From the NCBI GenBank assembly GCA_003223215.1, contig QHYH01000087.1, forward strand, positions 62,001 to 126,000: a stretch of 64,000 nt of DNA, read 5' to 3'. Every line of letters starts with the position of its first letter. The first letter of the stretch is position 1. Positions 31,761 to 42,178 of the stretch are shown in pieces. This stretch comes from Acidobacteriota bacterium (GTDB lineage Bacteria > Acidobacteriota > Terriglobia > Acidiferrales > UBA7541). A program made the position numbers and the translations under genes. The notes below the pieces were generated by a model that was not told where the DNA came from, searched no databases, and saw nothing but the letters and a program-made list of their open reading frames with translations.

Positions 31761-31789
31761 TTTTGTCAGTCGGAAACCTTCCCGCAGCC

Positions 31790-33025
31790 CTACCAATTTG
31801 TAATAGAGCCATCTGGCCGGAAGTACGTCTGCGCGCGATTCGTATCGTATTTCGTTACTTCCAGAATCGGAGTCAGCTTGCTCATATCCAGCTCGACGCC
31901 GAGTCCCGGTCTGTCGTTGGGATAGAGCTTTCCGCTCTTGAAATCCAGGCTGACGGGCACATGCGAAAGCTCCTTTCCTTCAAACCCATATTCCATCAGC
32001 AGCGGACCCGAGAATGTGCCCAGCGAATTCACCAGCGCTGCCGTGGCGATCGGTCCGGTGAAATGAGGCACGATGCCCACGAAATGCGTCTCGCAGATCG
32101 CCGCGATCTTCATCATCTCCGTAATGCCACCCACGTTCGGTAGGGTAGCGCGGACGTAGTCGATATCGTGGTTCTCCACGAGAGGATTGAAATCCCAGCG
32201 ATTCCCCCATTCCTCGCCCGCCGCAATCGGAACCTTGACTAACTTTCGGAGGCGCGGAAGGTCTTCGCCAAATGCCTCCGCGCGCACGGGATCCTCGACA
32301 AACAAAGGCGCAAGGCTTTCGATCAGATCGCATCCGCGAATCGCGTCAGAAAGATCGAATCGCTGATGAAAATCGATGCAGAAATCCCCGTCCTTCCCTA
32401 CGCCTTCGCGCGCCTGCACGCATTCCTCGTAAAGCTGATTCACCTTTTGGTGCGTATTGAAGGTGGTATTCGCGGGCGTGTCGGCCGCGCCCATGCGGAA
32501 GGCACGATAGCCGGCAGCAATGGTCGCCGCCGCGCGATCCTTCACGCTCGTGCCTGGCTTGATCCCTGGTATGATGCCGCCTGTGTTGTAGCACTCGCAG
32601 TAATTCCGCGCCATGCCACCCAGGATTTCGTGAACCGGCAGTTTCAGCACCTTGCCTTTGATGTCCCACAGCGCAAGATCGAGCGCGCCGAGCGCATGTT
32701 CTCTTTCGCGCCCAGGAGGATAAAAGAACGACCGCGACATGTCCTGCCACAGCCGTTCGATATGCTGCGGGTCCTGCCCGATCAGCCGCCCGGCACACTG
32801 TTTCAGTGCATCGGGAAAACCGCCTTCGCCAATACCGGTGATTCCCGCGTCGGTCTCGATGGTCACCACCGTATCGGCCTGATTGAACAGTGGGTTCGGG
32901 TTGGTGGGCGCATAAGCCCGTACGCGCGTGATCTTCATCTTCGGCAATGCCGCTTCGAGCAGCGAAAGATGCGTGAACGCGTACACTCCTGCCGCTATCG
33001 ATTTCAGAAAGAATCGCCTTTTCAT
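31790..33025 (-). CDS. Mandelate racemase/muconate lactonizing enzyme family protein (enolase superfamily), exported
   Basis: KITRVRAYAPTNPNPLFNQADTVVTIETDAGITGIGEGG; LDLALWDIKGK; metal-ligand regions DFHQRF, FVEDPV, AGEEWGNRW; N-terminus MKRRFFLKSIAAG. Confidence 0.9.
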   Translation of the reverse strand: MKRRFFLKSIAAGVYAFTHLSLLEAALPKMKITRVRAYAPTNPNPLFNQADTVVTIETDAGITGIGEGGFPDALKQCAGRLIGQDPQHIERLWQDMSRSFFYPPGREREHALGALDLALWDIKGKVLKLPVHEILGGMARNYCECYNTGGIIPGIKPGTSVKDRAAATIAAGYRAFRMGAADTPANTTFNTHQKVNQLYEECVQAREGVGKDGDFCIDFHQRFDLSDAIRGCDLIESLAPLFVEDPVRAEAFGEDLPRLRKLVKVPIAAGEEWGNRWDFNPLVENHDIDYVRATLPNVGGITEMMKIAAICETHFVGIVPHFTGPIATAALVNSLGTFSGPLLMEYGFEGKELSHVPVSLDFKSGKLYPNDRPGLGVELDMSKLTPILEVTKYDTNRAQTYFRPDGSITNW

Positions 33026-33270
33026 AAGCCTCCTTCCTTGGGCGGTCGAGAGCGCCCCGTCGCAGCCCCTGAAGCGCCCCGAGAACACTGTTTCCGCACG
33101 CCGCTAGGTCATTGGCGCACCTACGGTCGACTCCAGGCTTCTAACACGAGCGAAGCGGATTCACAACGAAAGACATGTGAATTATGGGAATAATGGGAAT
33201 TGTAGAAAAGAAGCTCTTCGGGACGCGGTTGTTCGCGTTCTGGTAGAATCGCCCAGCAGAGAAGGTCACC

Positions 33271-33414
33271 ATGAACAAACCGGCACGAGTCGTTCTGGGC
33301 CACGCCCTCTGGAAGTCGCTCGCAGACAAGGCAGACGAGAAGACTACCTATAAGCTCAGCGATGGAGTAGCAGCCGTCGCCCTTACCGTAAAACACTTCG
33401 GCGTGTCGGCTTAA
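33271..33414 (+). CDS. Small hypothetical protein (47 aa)
   Basis: ATG..TAA MNKPARVVLGHALWKSLADKADEKTTYKLSDGVAAVALTVKHFGVSA; AGAAGGTCACC-type spacing upstream; missing from the ORF track by size. Confidence 0.4.
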   Translation: MNKPARVVLGHALWKSLADKADEKTTYKLSDGVAAVALTVKHFGVSA

Positions 33415-33506
33415 TGCTTATGCAAAGGTTTTGCGCGCCACCACCCGAGATAGCAGGCGTACAAGAACCGGTGCTGACATCTTCGATAAGCGGTAGTGCC
33501 AGCGCC

Positions 33507-34493
33507 ATGGCAAAACTGATTTTATTGCTTACCCTTAGCCTGGTGGTCACTGCGCATGCTCGCGCAGACGTCAAAGTGGAAAAAATTGCATACAAAGGGT
33601 GGCGTAATTGCTACCAAGTAAGCAACGGTGAAGTGGCACTCGTTGTGACCAGCGACGTTGGTCCGAGAATTATTAGTTTTGGGTTCGTTGGCGGCCAGAA
33701 TCTCTTCAAAGAATTTTCTGACCAACTCGGAGGAACCAGAGAAGAAAAGTTCCAGCTTCGTGGTGGAGATCGTGTCTGGAAAGCTCCCGAGGATCCGGTT
33801 GCGACTTGGGCCCCCGACAATATGCCGGTTGAAATAACGATTACGCCAAACGGACTGATTGCCAAGGCTCCTGTCGAACCACTCACAAGCCTCCAGAAAG
33901 AGATTGAGGTGCGCATGGCGGCTTCGGGAACGGAGGTGATCGTCCTTCATCGTATTACTAACCGTTCGTTCTTCCCACTCGAATACTCCGCATGGGCGCT
34001 GACGATGATGGCGCCCGGTGGGATTGCCATCACAGGTTTTCCGCCGCGCGGCAAGCATCCTGCGAACCTGGAGGCCACTAATCCTCTGGTGATGTGGGCG
34101 TACACCAACCTGTCAGACAAACGCTGGGTCTTCACGAAAAAATACCTGGCCTTGCGCCAGGACCCGGCTAACTCCGAAGCGCAAAAGTTGGGGATGTTTA
34201 ACCCCAACACCTGGGGCGCCTACGTCCTAAATGGCGAAGCATTCATCAAACGCGCTCATGCAAATTCCGGAGAGACGTACCCGGATTTCGGGTGTTCGTT
34301 CGAGACTTTTACCAACAACGAGTTTTTGGAACTAGAGACGCTCGGTCCGTTGATAAAGCTGCCGCCTGGAAAAACCGCCGAGCAGGTCGAGCAATGGAGT
34401 CTGCACCGCAACGTAAGGCTAACGGCTCTCACGGATGATGCGATTGACGCGTTCATTCTGCCTTTGTTGCGCGCTGGTGCGAGCGCAAATTGA
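33507..34493 (+). CDS. Secreted DUF4380-like protein
   Basis: MAKLILLLTLSLVVTAHARADVKVEKIAYKGWRNCYQVSNGEVALVVTSDVGPRIISFGFVGGQNLF resembles the DUF4380/aldose-epimerase-like fold. Confidence 0.7.
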   Translation: MAKLILLLTLSLVVTAHARADVKVEKIAYKGWRNCYQVSNGEVALVVTSDVGPRIISFGFVGGQNLFKEFSDQLGGTREEKFQLRGGDRVWKAPEDPVATWAPDNMPVEITITPNGLIAKAPVEPLTSLQKEIEVRMAASGTEVIVLHRITNRSFFPLEYSAWALTMMAPGGIAITGFPPRGKHPANLEATNPLVMWAYTNLSDKRWVFTKKYLALRQDPANSEAQKLGMFNPNTWGAYVLNGEAFIKRAHANSGETYPDFGCSFETFTNNEFLELETLGPLIKLPPGKTAEQVEQWSLHRNVRLTALTDDAIDAFILPLLRAGASAN

Positions 34494-34645
34494 CGGGCCT
34501 TATCTTGACGTGCTGCTGCGAGACTAACCCATGTTGAACTTCCGGAAATGTAACAGCTTTAGAAGGGCAAGCCGCCAACTACACAGTCACCTTAAAGCAG
34601 TTTCCGCGCTCACCCTGATTCGGTAGAGGAGGTTCGACGTCGCCT

Positions 34646-37369
34646 TTGGACAAACCCAGTCGCAGAGAATTCTTAATCACTAGTTCTTCCGCCGCTCTTG
34701 GCGCGGCAGTCTCTTTGTCCGGCAACCGGCCGGATTCCCCAGCCGCAGACTCTCCCAGCACCCCAGTTTCCGAGGCGCTTCCGTATTCCTCGGAGGAACT
34801 TTTCGCAAGTGGGCCCCAACAAAGTTTCACCGGCGACCGTGCCGTCCAAATTGCTATGCCAGTGGGAGGGATCGGAGCCGGTTGCATCTGTCTGAACGGC
34901 TACGGCGGCCTGCAGGATTTTTCTATCGGGAATCATCCCTCAACGACCGCGTTGCCCGAGGGCTTCGCGCCCTCCAGAGCCGCTTTCGCGATTCTCCATA
35001 TCAAAGGGGCTTCGCCGGTCACCAAACTTGTCGAAGGACCGTTCCCAGTCCTGAAAATTTACGACCAGGGGCTTCAGGGAGAGGGATACCGTCGTGGAGG
35101 GTTCGAAGGCTTCCCGCGTTTTGGAAAGTGTGTTTTCAAAGGAGAATACCCATTCGGAGAAGCCACGCTCAGCGACTCATCAGTCCCGTTGCAGGTCACG
35201 CTGACCGCTTGGAACCCGTTCATCCCTCTCGATGACAAGAACTCCGGCATACCCTGCGCCATCCTCGAATACACGTTTCACAATCGTTCACCGCATCCTG
35301 TCGAGTACGAATTCTCCTACCATCTTTCCCATTTGGCTCCCGGATGCAGCAGAGAGGAATCGGCCAGCCGCAATACCGTCATCCCTAACCGCGGTGTGTT
35401 TCTGCACAACTCGGAGAAGCCAAATTCCGAAAGCTTCGGCAGCGCCGCACTGATCGCCGTCGGCAATAAGCCGCGCATCAAGGGCATGTGGCTACGCAGC
35501 CCCGGTTGGGAATTCGACTCGCTCTCGGCACTCTGGCACGAAGTCTCCACGGCGAATTTCACTGCTAATGAAGGATCGAACTCGATCGATACCAATGGCC
35601 GGAATGGCTGCTCGATTTTGCTTGAGGGCGTCCTAGCCCCCGGCAAATCGAAAACCCATCCCATCGTCATCACTTGGCATTTCCCCAATTGCTACCAACA
35701 AGTTGGAGGTCTTCCGCTTCCTGAATCTCAAGACGCTCCTGGCTGCCGTTCCTCTGCGGAAGAGAAGTCTCCTCCCTGGCGCCCCTTCTATGCCTCGATT
35801 TGGAACGATGCCCGCGAAACGGCCCTTTATGTCGAAGAACATTACGCCTCTTTGCGAGCACGCACGGTTGCATTTAAGGAAGCCCTGTTTTCCTCCACTT
35901 TGCCGCCGTACGTGCTGGATGCCATCTCCTCCAATTTGGCCATCCTCAAGTCTCCCACCGTACTGCGTCTGGAAAATGGCGATCTTTGGGGTTGGGAAGG
36001 GTGTTTCCCCGATGCTGGCTGCTGCCATGGTTCCTGCACGCACGTGTGGAATTATGCCCAGGCCTTTCCTCACCTTTACCCGAAGCTCGAATCCACTCTC
36101 CGCGAATTGGAGTTGGGCCGTTCCATGGACGAAAACGGCCATGTCACATTTCGCTCAGCGCTCCCTGAAGGCCCGGTCAAACACGACTTTCACGCTGCCT
36201 CCGACGGCCAGTTGGGCGGAATTATGAAAGTCTTTCGCGACTGGCAGATTTCCGGCGACCTCGACTGGCTCAAGAAAATGTATCCCCTGGCGAAACGCAG
36301 CCTGGACTACTGCATTCGCACTTGGGATCCCGATCATCGGGGAGGCCTCTTTGAGCCTCATCACAATACTTACGATATTGAATTTTGGGGACCGGACGGC
36401 ATGTGCACCAGCATTTATCTTGGCGCCCTCTCGGCATTTGCAGACATGGCTGGAGCTCTTGGCCAGACCGAAGAAGCCGCGTTTTACAACGATCTGGCCC
36501 ACCGTTGTGCGCGCTTCATGGAAGAACAACTCTTTAATGGGGAGTATTTCCAGCAGAAGGTGCAATACCTGGAGTTGCGCAACACTTCGTTCGCCACCAT
36601 GATCGCCCAGGTCGATGAAGGCAGCAGCGAAATGCAGAAACTTCTGAAACGAGAAGGGCCGAAATATCAGTATGGAAACGGATGCCTCTCTGACGGAGTC
36701 ATTGGCGCGTGGATGGCGCGCATCTACGGTATCGATACGCCTCTTGCCCCGGAAAAAGTTCGCCAGACGCTGCAAGCCATCTTCAAGCACAATTTCAGGA
36801 CCGACCTCAGCGAGCACGCCAACGCACAACGTCCTGGCTACGCTATGGGGCACGAACCCGGTCTGCTCTTGTGCACATGGCCCCGCGGCGGCAAGCCCAC
36901 GCTGCCTTTCGTCTACTGCGACGAAGTCTGGACTGGCATCGAATACCAGGTGGCCTCCCATCTCATCGCGGAGGGTTTCGTCAAAGAAGGATTGACCATC
37001 GTTAAGGCCCTGCGCAGCCGCTATGACGGCCGTATTCGCAACCCTTGGAATGAATATGAGTGCGGCAACTATTACGCTCGTGCCATGGCTAGTTATGCCT
37101 TGCTCAGCGCGCTGACCGGTTTCCGCTACTCCGCCGCCCAGCGAGCGCTCTGGCTTGGTCCCCAGGTGAGCACTCGCCCATTCAAGACTTTTTTCTGCAC
37201 GGCTTCCGGCTTCGGCACGATTATTCTGGATGCCCGGACGCTCCGCATTCAAATGCTTGAAGGAGAGCTGTTACTAGAAAAGTTGACATTGGCCGAAGGG
37301 ACGCATGCCAGGAGCTTTGAGTGGAAAACCACCGTCCGGCCCGATGCGCCTGCCATCAAAACCCTATGA
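34646..37369 (+). CDS. Glycoside hydrolase family 116 protein (glucosylceramidase-like), Tat-type signal
   Basis: Tat motif SRREFLITSSSAALGAA; IAMPVGGIGAGCICLNGYGGLQDFSIGNHP; LENGDLWGWEGCFPDAGCCHGSCTHVWNYAQAFPHLYPKLE; TTG start. Confidence 0.9.
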   Translation: MDKPSRREFLITSSSAALGAAVSLSGNRPDSPAADSPSTPVSEALPYSSEELFASGPQQSFTGDRAVQIAMPVGGIGAGCICLNGYGGLQDFSIGNHPSTTALPEGFAPSRAAFAILHIKGASPVTKLVEGPFPVLKIYDQGLQGEGYRRGGFEGFPRFGKCVFKGEYPFGEATLSDSSVPLQVTLTAWNPFIPLDDKNSGIPCAILEYTFHNRSPHPVEYEFSYHLSHLAPGCSREESASRNTVIPNRGVFLHNSEKPNSESFGSAALIAVGNKPRIKGMWLRSPGWEFDSLSALWHEVSTANFTANEGSNSIDTNGRNGCSILLEGVLAPGKSKTHPIVITWHFPNCYQQVGGLPLPESQDAPGCRSSAEEKSPPWRPFYASIWNDARETALYVEEHYASLRARTVAFKEALFSSTLPPYVLDAISSNLAILKSPTVLRLENGDLWGWEGCFPDAGCCHGSCTHVWNYAQAFPHLYPKLESTLRELELGRSMDENGHVTFRSALPEGPVKHDFHAASDGQLGGIMKVFRDWQISGDLDWLKKMYPLAKRSLDYCIRTWDPDHRGGLFEPHHNTYDIEFWGPDGMCTSIYLGALSAFADMAGALGQTEEAAFYNDLAHRCARFMEEQLFNGEYFQQKVQYLELRNTSFATMIAQVDEGSSEMQKLLKREGPKYQYGNGCLSDGVIGAWMARIYGIDTPLAPEKVRQTLQAIFKHNFRTDLSEHANAQRPGYAMGHEPGLLLCTWPRGGKPTLPFVYCDEVWTGIEYQVASHLIAEGFVKEGLTIVKALRSRYDGRIRNPWNEYECGNYYARAMASYALLSALTGFRYSAAQRALWLGPQVSTRPFKTFFCTASGFGTIILDARTLRIQMLEGELLLEKLTLAEGTHARSFEWKTTVRPDAPAIKTL

Positions 37370-37485
37370 CCCAAAAGGAAATGCCCTATTGTCGCGGATC
37401 TTGACCCCTTATTGTTTCGACACAAGCTATAGACAGAGGTCAGGCGGTGTGTTTGAATTACCGGCACGATAACGAGGATAAGCCC

Positions 37486-37992
37486 ATGCTCTCTCCGTTC
37501 CACCTGTCCAAAGTGCGAAGCGACGGTAGCCTTCAGTGGCTGGAAGGAGCGATAAGTGTGGAACGTGCGACAGCACGAGTGAAAGTGCTCTCGGCATCCT
37601 CACCAGGCGCGTATGTCATCACCAATTTGACGGGTAAGGTCGAATTCCCACCGAAGCGGACAATGTTTCAGATTGGCTACGAAGAAAAAGAACTAAACGC
37701 CAGGGCCGAACTGTTTCGCCGCTGCGGCCTTGAGGTCATATCCGTCGCTGACAACGAGTCTGCAAAGCGGGCTCTGGCCTCGATTCGCAATGTCGATGTA
37801 TTCGTCGTAGGCCAAACGGCACCGGAACAAATGAGAAAAGAAATGGTCGAGTGGCTGAAAGCGAATTTTCCAAAAGTCAAAATTGTTGCCCTGATTCAGT
37901 CCGCCAATCGTCAGGTCCCGCGTGCCGATTACAATATCGTGCTGAACAATGGGAAAGAGTGCCTGTCCCTCCTAGCGGCCACGGCGAGTTGA
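37486..37992 (+). CDS. Hypothetical protein with degenerate receiver-like C-terminal region
   Basis: 168 aa; AELFRRCGLEVISVADNESAKRALASIRNVDVFVVGQTAPEQMRKEMVEWLKANFPKVKIVALIQ resembles a receiver fold. Confidence 0.6.
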   Translation: MLSPFHLSKVRSDGSLQWLEGAISVERATARVKVLSASSPGAYVITNLTGKVEFPPKRTMFQIGYEEKELNARAELFRRCGLEVISVADNESAKRALASIRNVDVFVVGQTAPEQMRKEMVEWLKANFPKVKIVALIQSANRQVPRADYNIVLNNGKECLSLLAATAS

Positions 37993-38247
37993 TTCCACAC
38001 CTTAGCTGTTCACGCTCAAGCTGCCAGCAAATGCTAAACCTGACCCAAAAAGTCACGGTGACAAATCAGGCTGGCTCTAGTAGGTTCGGAATTTGAGGCT
38101 ACCCAGGTGGAGCGGCGAGTTCCGGACGGGTTTGACTCCCGCTGTGGACCATCATCCATCTTTTCACGGCGCGCGCGGCTAGCCGTTCACCAGCACCTTG
38201 CGGCGCGCGTCCCTATAGCAGCGGGGCTATTGCTTAGGGAAACGGAA

Positions 38248-40596
38248 TTACATCCCCGCCGCAAGCGGATTCGGCGGGGGCTTCAACTCGTATTCTTTTG
38301 GCGGCTCCGCGCCCATCAGGTAGCGGACGAAATAGTCCCATCGTCTTCGCACCATATACGGTTCATTGCCGAAGCCATGCCGGCGATTCGGCAGCAAGAG
38401 CAGGTCAAAATCCTTGTTCGCTTTGATGAGCGCGTCAACCACGAGCAGCGTGTTGTACGGTGGCACGTTGTCGTCCAGCGTTCCGTGCGCCAGCAGCAGG
38501 TGGCCCTTCAAATTCTTGGCGATGTTCTGATTGGCCTGGTCGTCGTAGTTCGTGGTTCCGTCCGGCTTCCGCTCGAGCAACCCTTGATACCGTTCACCCC
38601 AGTCGTCTTCGTATTCGCGGTTGTCGTGATTCCCCGCTTCGGAGATTCCCACTTTGAAGAAGTCCGGATACCGGAACATGGCATCCGCCGCAGCGTAACC
38701 TCCGCCCGAGTGGCCGTAAATCCCCGCTTTCTCGAGGTCAATCCAAGGATACCGTTGCGCCAGTTGCTTCATCCCGGTCAGTTGGTCAGGTAGCGTGTCG
38801 TCGCCCATGTTGCCGAAATACGTATCGTGGAATTTCTTCGACCGCTTCGGATTCCCCATCCCCTCAATCTCGACCACAACAAATCCCAATTCGGCGAGCG
38901 CTTGCGTGTCTCCGCGTGCCGAGAGGAAAGACCAGCTTCCCACGCTCCCGCCCTGCGGTCCCGGATAAATGTGATTAACGATGGGATATTTCTTCTTCGG
39001 ATCGAAGTTCGTTGGCTTGAAAAGCAATCCATAAAGATCCGTCGTGCCATCACGTCCCTTCACCGTGATCGCTTCGGGCGGCTTCCATCCCGCCGCGACG
39101 AGCTTCGAAATGTCTGCTTTCTCGAGCGTTGCCAGCGTCTTCCCATTCGCAGCGCGCAACACGCTCACCGGCGGCGCATCCGGCTTCGAAAAATTATCCA
39201 CAAAATACCGCCCCGAAGCCGAAAGCGTCACATCGTGGTTCGCATCTTCGGGTGTCAGCAGTTTCAGCCCGCTGCCGTCAAAACCGACGCTGTAAAAGTG
39301 CGTGAAATACGGAATGCCCTTTTCTCTGCGATCGGCCAGGAAATACAGCGTCCGCGCCTTCTCATCGACCCGCAACAACTGGGTCACCACAAATTCGCCT
39401 TGGGTGATCTGATTTTTGAGCTTTCCGCTACCTAGGTCGTAGAGATAAAGGTGCCCCCAGTTGTCGCGCTCGGAATACCAAATGAATTCGTTCGACGCGG
39501 GAAGATAGCGCCAGTTCACCCTGCCCTGGCCCGATTCGTACTGCGTGGCCACGGATTCTTCCATCACGTCGCGCACCGCTCCGGTCTCCGCATCCGCGAT
39601 GCGGAGCGTTTCCTGCTTGTGATCTCTCGACGTGGAGACAAACGCCAGCTTGCTCGAATCCGGGCTCCACTCGACGTCCTCCCATTCGCTCCCCCGACAA
39701 ATGACGTGGTCGCACAACGTCGAACGATGCTGGTCCGGCGGCATTTGCAGCCGAATCACCTTTGGTGCATCCACGTCGATGAACACTCTCTCGATCATCG
39801 ACACCACGTCATCCCCCGGCAGCGGATACTTCCAGGCTTGCAACGCCGGATGGCCAACTTTCGTTTCCACCAGGTACATCTCTCCCACGTTGCGCTGGTC
39901 TTGCTTGAAGGTGGCGATTTTCTTGGAATCCGGCGACCACAACAGAATGGGATTGTCGCTCTTGGTCCAGCCGGCATTGTCCAACGCATAGGAGTAGTCC
40001 CTGACGCCGTCCGTCGTGAGCTGTGTCTCTTTGCCGCTGGACACGTCGCGCACCCACAAGTTGTATTCCCGAACAAAGGCGAGCTTCTTACTGTCGGGAG
40101 AAGCTACGCTGTTCTCCACGCCCCCGCTTACCACCACGCACTGAGGGCCCTGCCGGTCACACTGAAACTGTCGCTTGCCGATCCGAAAAGAAACGAACTG
40201 CCCGTCCATCGATAGTTCGATTTCCCGAAAAGGAAGCTTGTTGTCCTCATATGTTTTCCCGGCGGCCACCGAAAGAGCGGCAGCGAGCTTGGCGTGGTCG
40301 AACACCGGCTCCTTGGTGAGTTTCGCCGGATCGAACAGCACGAACTTGTCTCCCTCAGGACCAGCGTCGCGGTACCACAGGCGCTCGTTTGCGGTCCACA
40401 CAGGATGCACCGCGTGGTAAACGAGCGGGTTCGTGTTATACCCCATGAATTTTTCCGCATGCGCGTACTCAGCAGAAGTGACTTCGTGTGGTGAACCCGC
40501 TTCCTGCGGCTGGGCGGCCATGTACGCACTGAAACTCATGGAGATCGCGAACAGGGTCAGGCCCCGCAGAGGATGATCGCTAGTTTTCAAGAGCAT
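38248..40596 (-). CDS. S9 family peptidase (dipeptidyl peptidase IV-like)
   Basis: Nucleophile elbow GIYGHSGGGYAAADAMFRYPDFFKVGISEAGNHD; HGTLDDNVPPYNTLLVVDAL; RRHGF; N-terminal beta-propeller region. Confidence 0.93.
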   Translation of the reverse strand: MLLKTSDHPLRGLTLFAISMSFSAYMAAQPQEAGSPHEVTSAEYAHAEKFMGYNTNPLVYHAVHPVWTANERLWYRDAGPEGDKFVLFDPAKLTKEPVFDHAKLAAALSVAAGKTYEDNKLPFREIELSMDGQFVSFRIGKRQFQCDRQGPQCVVVSGGVENSVASPDSKKLAFVREYNLWVRDVSSGKETQLTTDGVRDYSYALDNAGWTKSDNPILLWSPDSKKIATFKQDQRNVGEMYLVETKVGHPALQAWKYPLPGDDVVSMIERVFIDVDAPKVIRLQMPPDQHRSTLCDHVICRGSEWEDVEWSPDSSKLAFVSTSRDHKQETLRIADAETGAVRDVMEESVATQYESGQGRVNWRYLPASNEFIWYSERDNWGHLYLYDLGSGKLKNQITQGEFVVTQLLRVDEKARTLYFLADRREKGIPYFTHFYSVGFDGSGLKLLTPEDANHDVTLSASGRYFVDNFSKPDAPPVSVLRAANGKTLATLEKADISKLVAAGWKPPEAITVKGRDGTTDLYGLLFKPTNFDPKKKYPIVNHIYPGPQGGSVGSWSFLSARGDTQALAELGFVVVEIEGMGNPKRSKKFHDTYFGNMGDDTLPDQLTGMKQLAQRYPWIDLEKAGIYGHSGGGYAAADAMFRYPDFFKVGISEAGNHDNREYEDDWGERYQGLLERKPDGTTNYDDQANQNIAKNLKGHLLLAHGTLDDNVPPYNTLLVVDALIKANKDFDLLLLPNRRHGFGNEPYMVRRRWDYFVRYLMGAEPPKEYELKPPPNPLAAGM

Positions 40597-40930
40597 GTGG
40601 GTGCCTCTGAAGGTATGGAAGTTTCTGTGACGCGAAAGGGCACGTAGGCAGGTAGATCCTAGCCAAAGCAATGAGCCGTGGCAATGAGCGAGTCTCTACG
40701 CCCTGGGATGTGCTCACGTTTGGCACGGACTCGTCCTTGACGACGGCAGTCGGGTGGGACAATGTGACCGGCGTGTTAACTCCCAACGGGCAAGCGTTCG
40801 TAAACGCCAGCGGGACTTGTCCGGTTTCCCGATTTACCAGGCAAGTAGAACTAGGACGCGTGTTGATTGATTACCACCGTAGCCCGATGCCATGAGCGCC
40901 GGTCTGAGGATAGTCGGTCGTGACCTTCCG

Positions 40931-41560
40931 TCACTCCTCCGCGAACCGGTAGCTTGCATGGCAGTCGTAATTAATGCCGTGCTTCTTTTTGAGTTCTTGA
41001 ATGTAGTGGAGGGTCGTTTGCGTGTGCGGCCCGACACCCTCATTCGTATGCAGTAGCATCTCCTCAAGACAACTGTCTATGCTCATGCGTTTGTGTTTTG
41101 CCAAATCCTGGAGCAGCGCGGCAAGCCGTTTCTCTAATCGGACCGGTACGTTCACTCGCTCGATCTTGACCGGCGGCCCCGCATTGCACAGGTGATGCCC
41201 AAACGAAAGATAATATCCGTTCAAGTCGCGTACAACGTAGTCTCGCATTCCGTATTCCCTGTCGCCGATCTCTTGCGCAACTGCGGCGCCTTTGGCGCGA
41301 TGAAATTCGTAGAGCACGTCCGCGTCGCCGACGTGAAAGTACACGCAGCACCCCTTCGGATCGGGCGTCCCTTTCCGCAGGAACATCTCCACTTTGCCGA
41401 GATTCACGCCCGCGAAGGTGGGCGGAGGACCACCCCAAGTGAACCCGACTTTGAAGCCTAACTGCGTCGTATAGAATTCGACGGCGGCAGAAACGTCGCT
41501 AACCGCAAGGCCAGCAAAAGTTTTGTCACATTCGACGAAGGGAGGCGCGGAGGTCGTCAT
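40931..41560 (-). CDS. Glyoxalase/VOC family protein with C-terminal extension
   Basis: KTFAGLAVSDVSAAVEFYTTQLGFKVGFTWGGPP ... VRDLNGYYLSFGHHL; extra C-terminal ~70 aa VNVPVRLEKRLAALLQDLAKHKRMSIDSCLEEMLLHT. Confidence 0.85.
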   Translation of the reverse strand: MTTSAPPFVECDKTFAGLAVSDVSAAVEFYTTQLGFKVGFTWGGPPPTFAGVNLGKVEMFLRKGTPDPKGCCVYFHVGDADVLYEFHRAKGAAVAQEIGDREYGMRDYVVRDLNGYYLSFGHHLCNAGPPVKIERVNVPVRLEKRLAALLQDLAKHKRMSIDSCLEEMLLHTNEGVGPHTQTTLHYIQELKKKHGINYDCHASYRFAEE

Positions 41561-41946
41561 GACTTCTCCTCTCCAGTGGCATAGAGCAGAATTCCGGTCT
41601 TAATTCAAACGGCTAGCATTTTACGCCGATTTTGTCTCTCGATGGTGCGGGCGGGAGCTGTGCCTAGTAAACGAGATAACTGGTGAAGTCAAATACTGGG
41701 AGCCAAGTTACCGATTTTGCGACTTATCCGGCACTGGCGAAAAAACGCCATCCGCCGAGGATTATTGAGGGAACTTTTCCCGCCTTTTTCGGGAACCTCT
41801 ACCGAAGGGGCGATTCTCGACAGATGGGGAAAACCACTTCACCTGATGCTTGGCTGCGCAACACCAGGTGACGCCGGGCATTGACGCGTCGCTTTGGTAA
41901 TGATGTTCTGAGAACGTAATTTAACGCACGAGGAGGGAGGGGCGGT

Positions 41947-42156
41947 ATGCCCTGCAAGTCGTGCGGGTCAGTCAACCAGAAGAAATTCAGCGCGGAGATG
42001 GGCATCCATTTTCCCGAACTAAAAGATATTGACAAGCCCGTCGTGTGGGTATTCCCGGAGATTGTTGTCTGTTTGGATTGTGGCACCGCGGAATTTGCTG
42101 TGCCGCAAGCTGAACTGCGCGAACTTGCAAAAGGCGACGCGACTGAGGCAAGGTAA
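41947..42156 (+). CDS. Small zinc-ribbon-like protein (69 aa)
   Basis: CKSCGSVNQKKF ... VVCLDCGTAEF, two CxxC motifs; AGGAGG-type RBS (gaggagggaggggcggt) upstream. Confidence 0.75.
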   Translation: MPCKSCGSVNQKKFSAEMGIHFPELKDIDKPVVWVFPEIVVCLDCGTAEFAVPQAELRELAKGDATEAR

Positions 42157-42178
42157 CCTGGAATTGAGTCTTACTATC

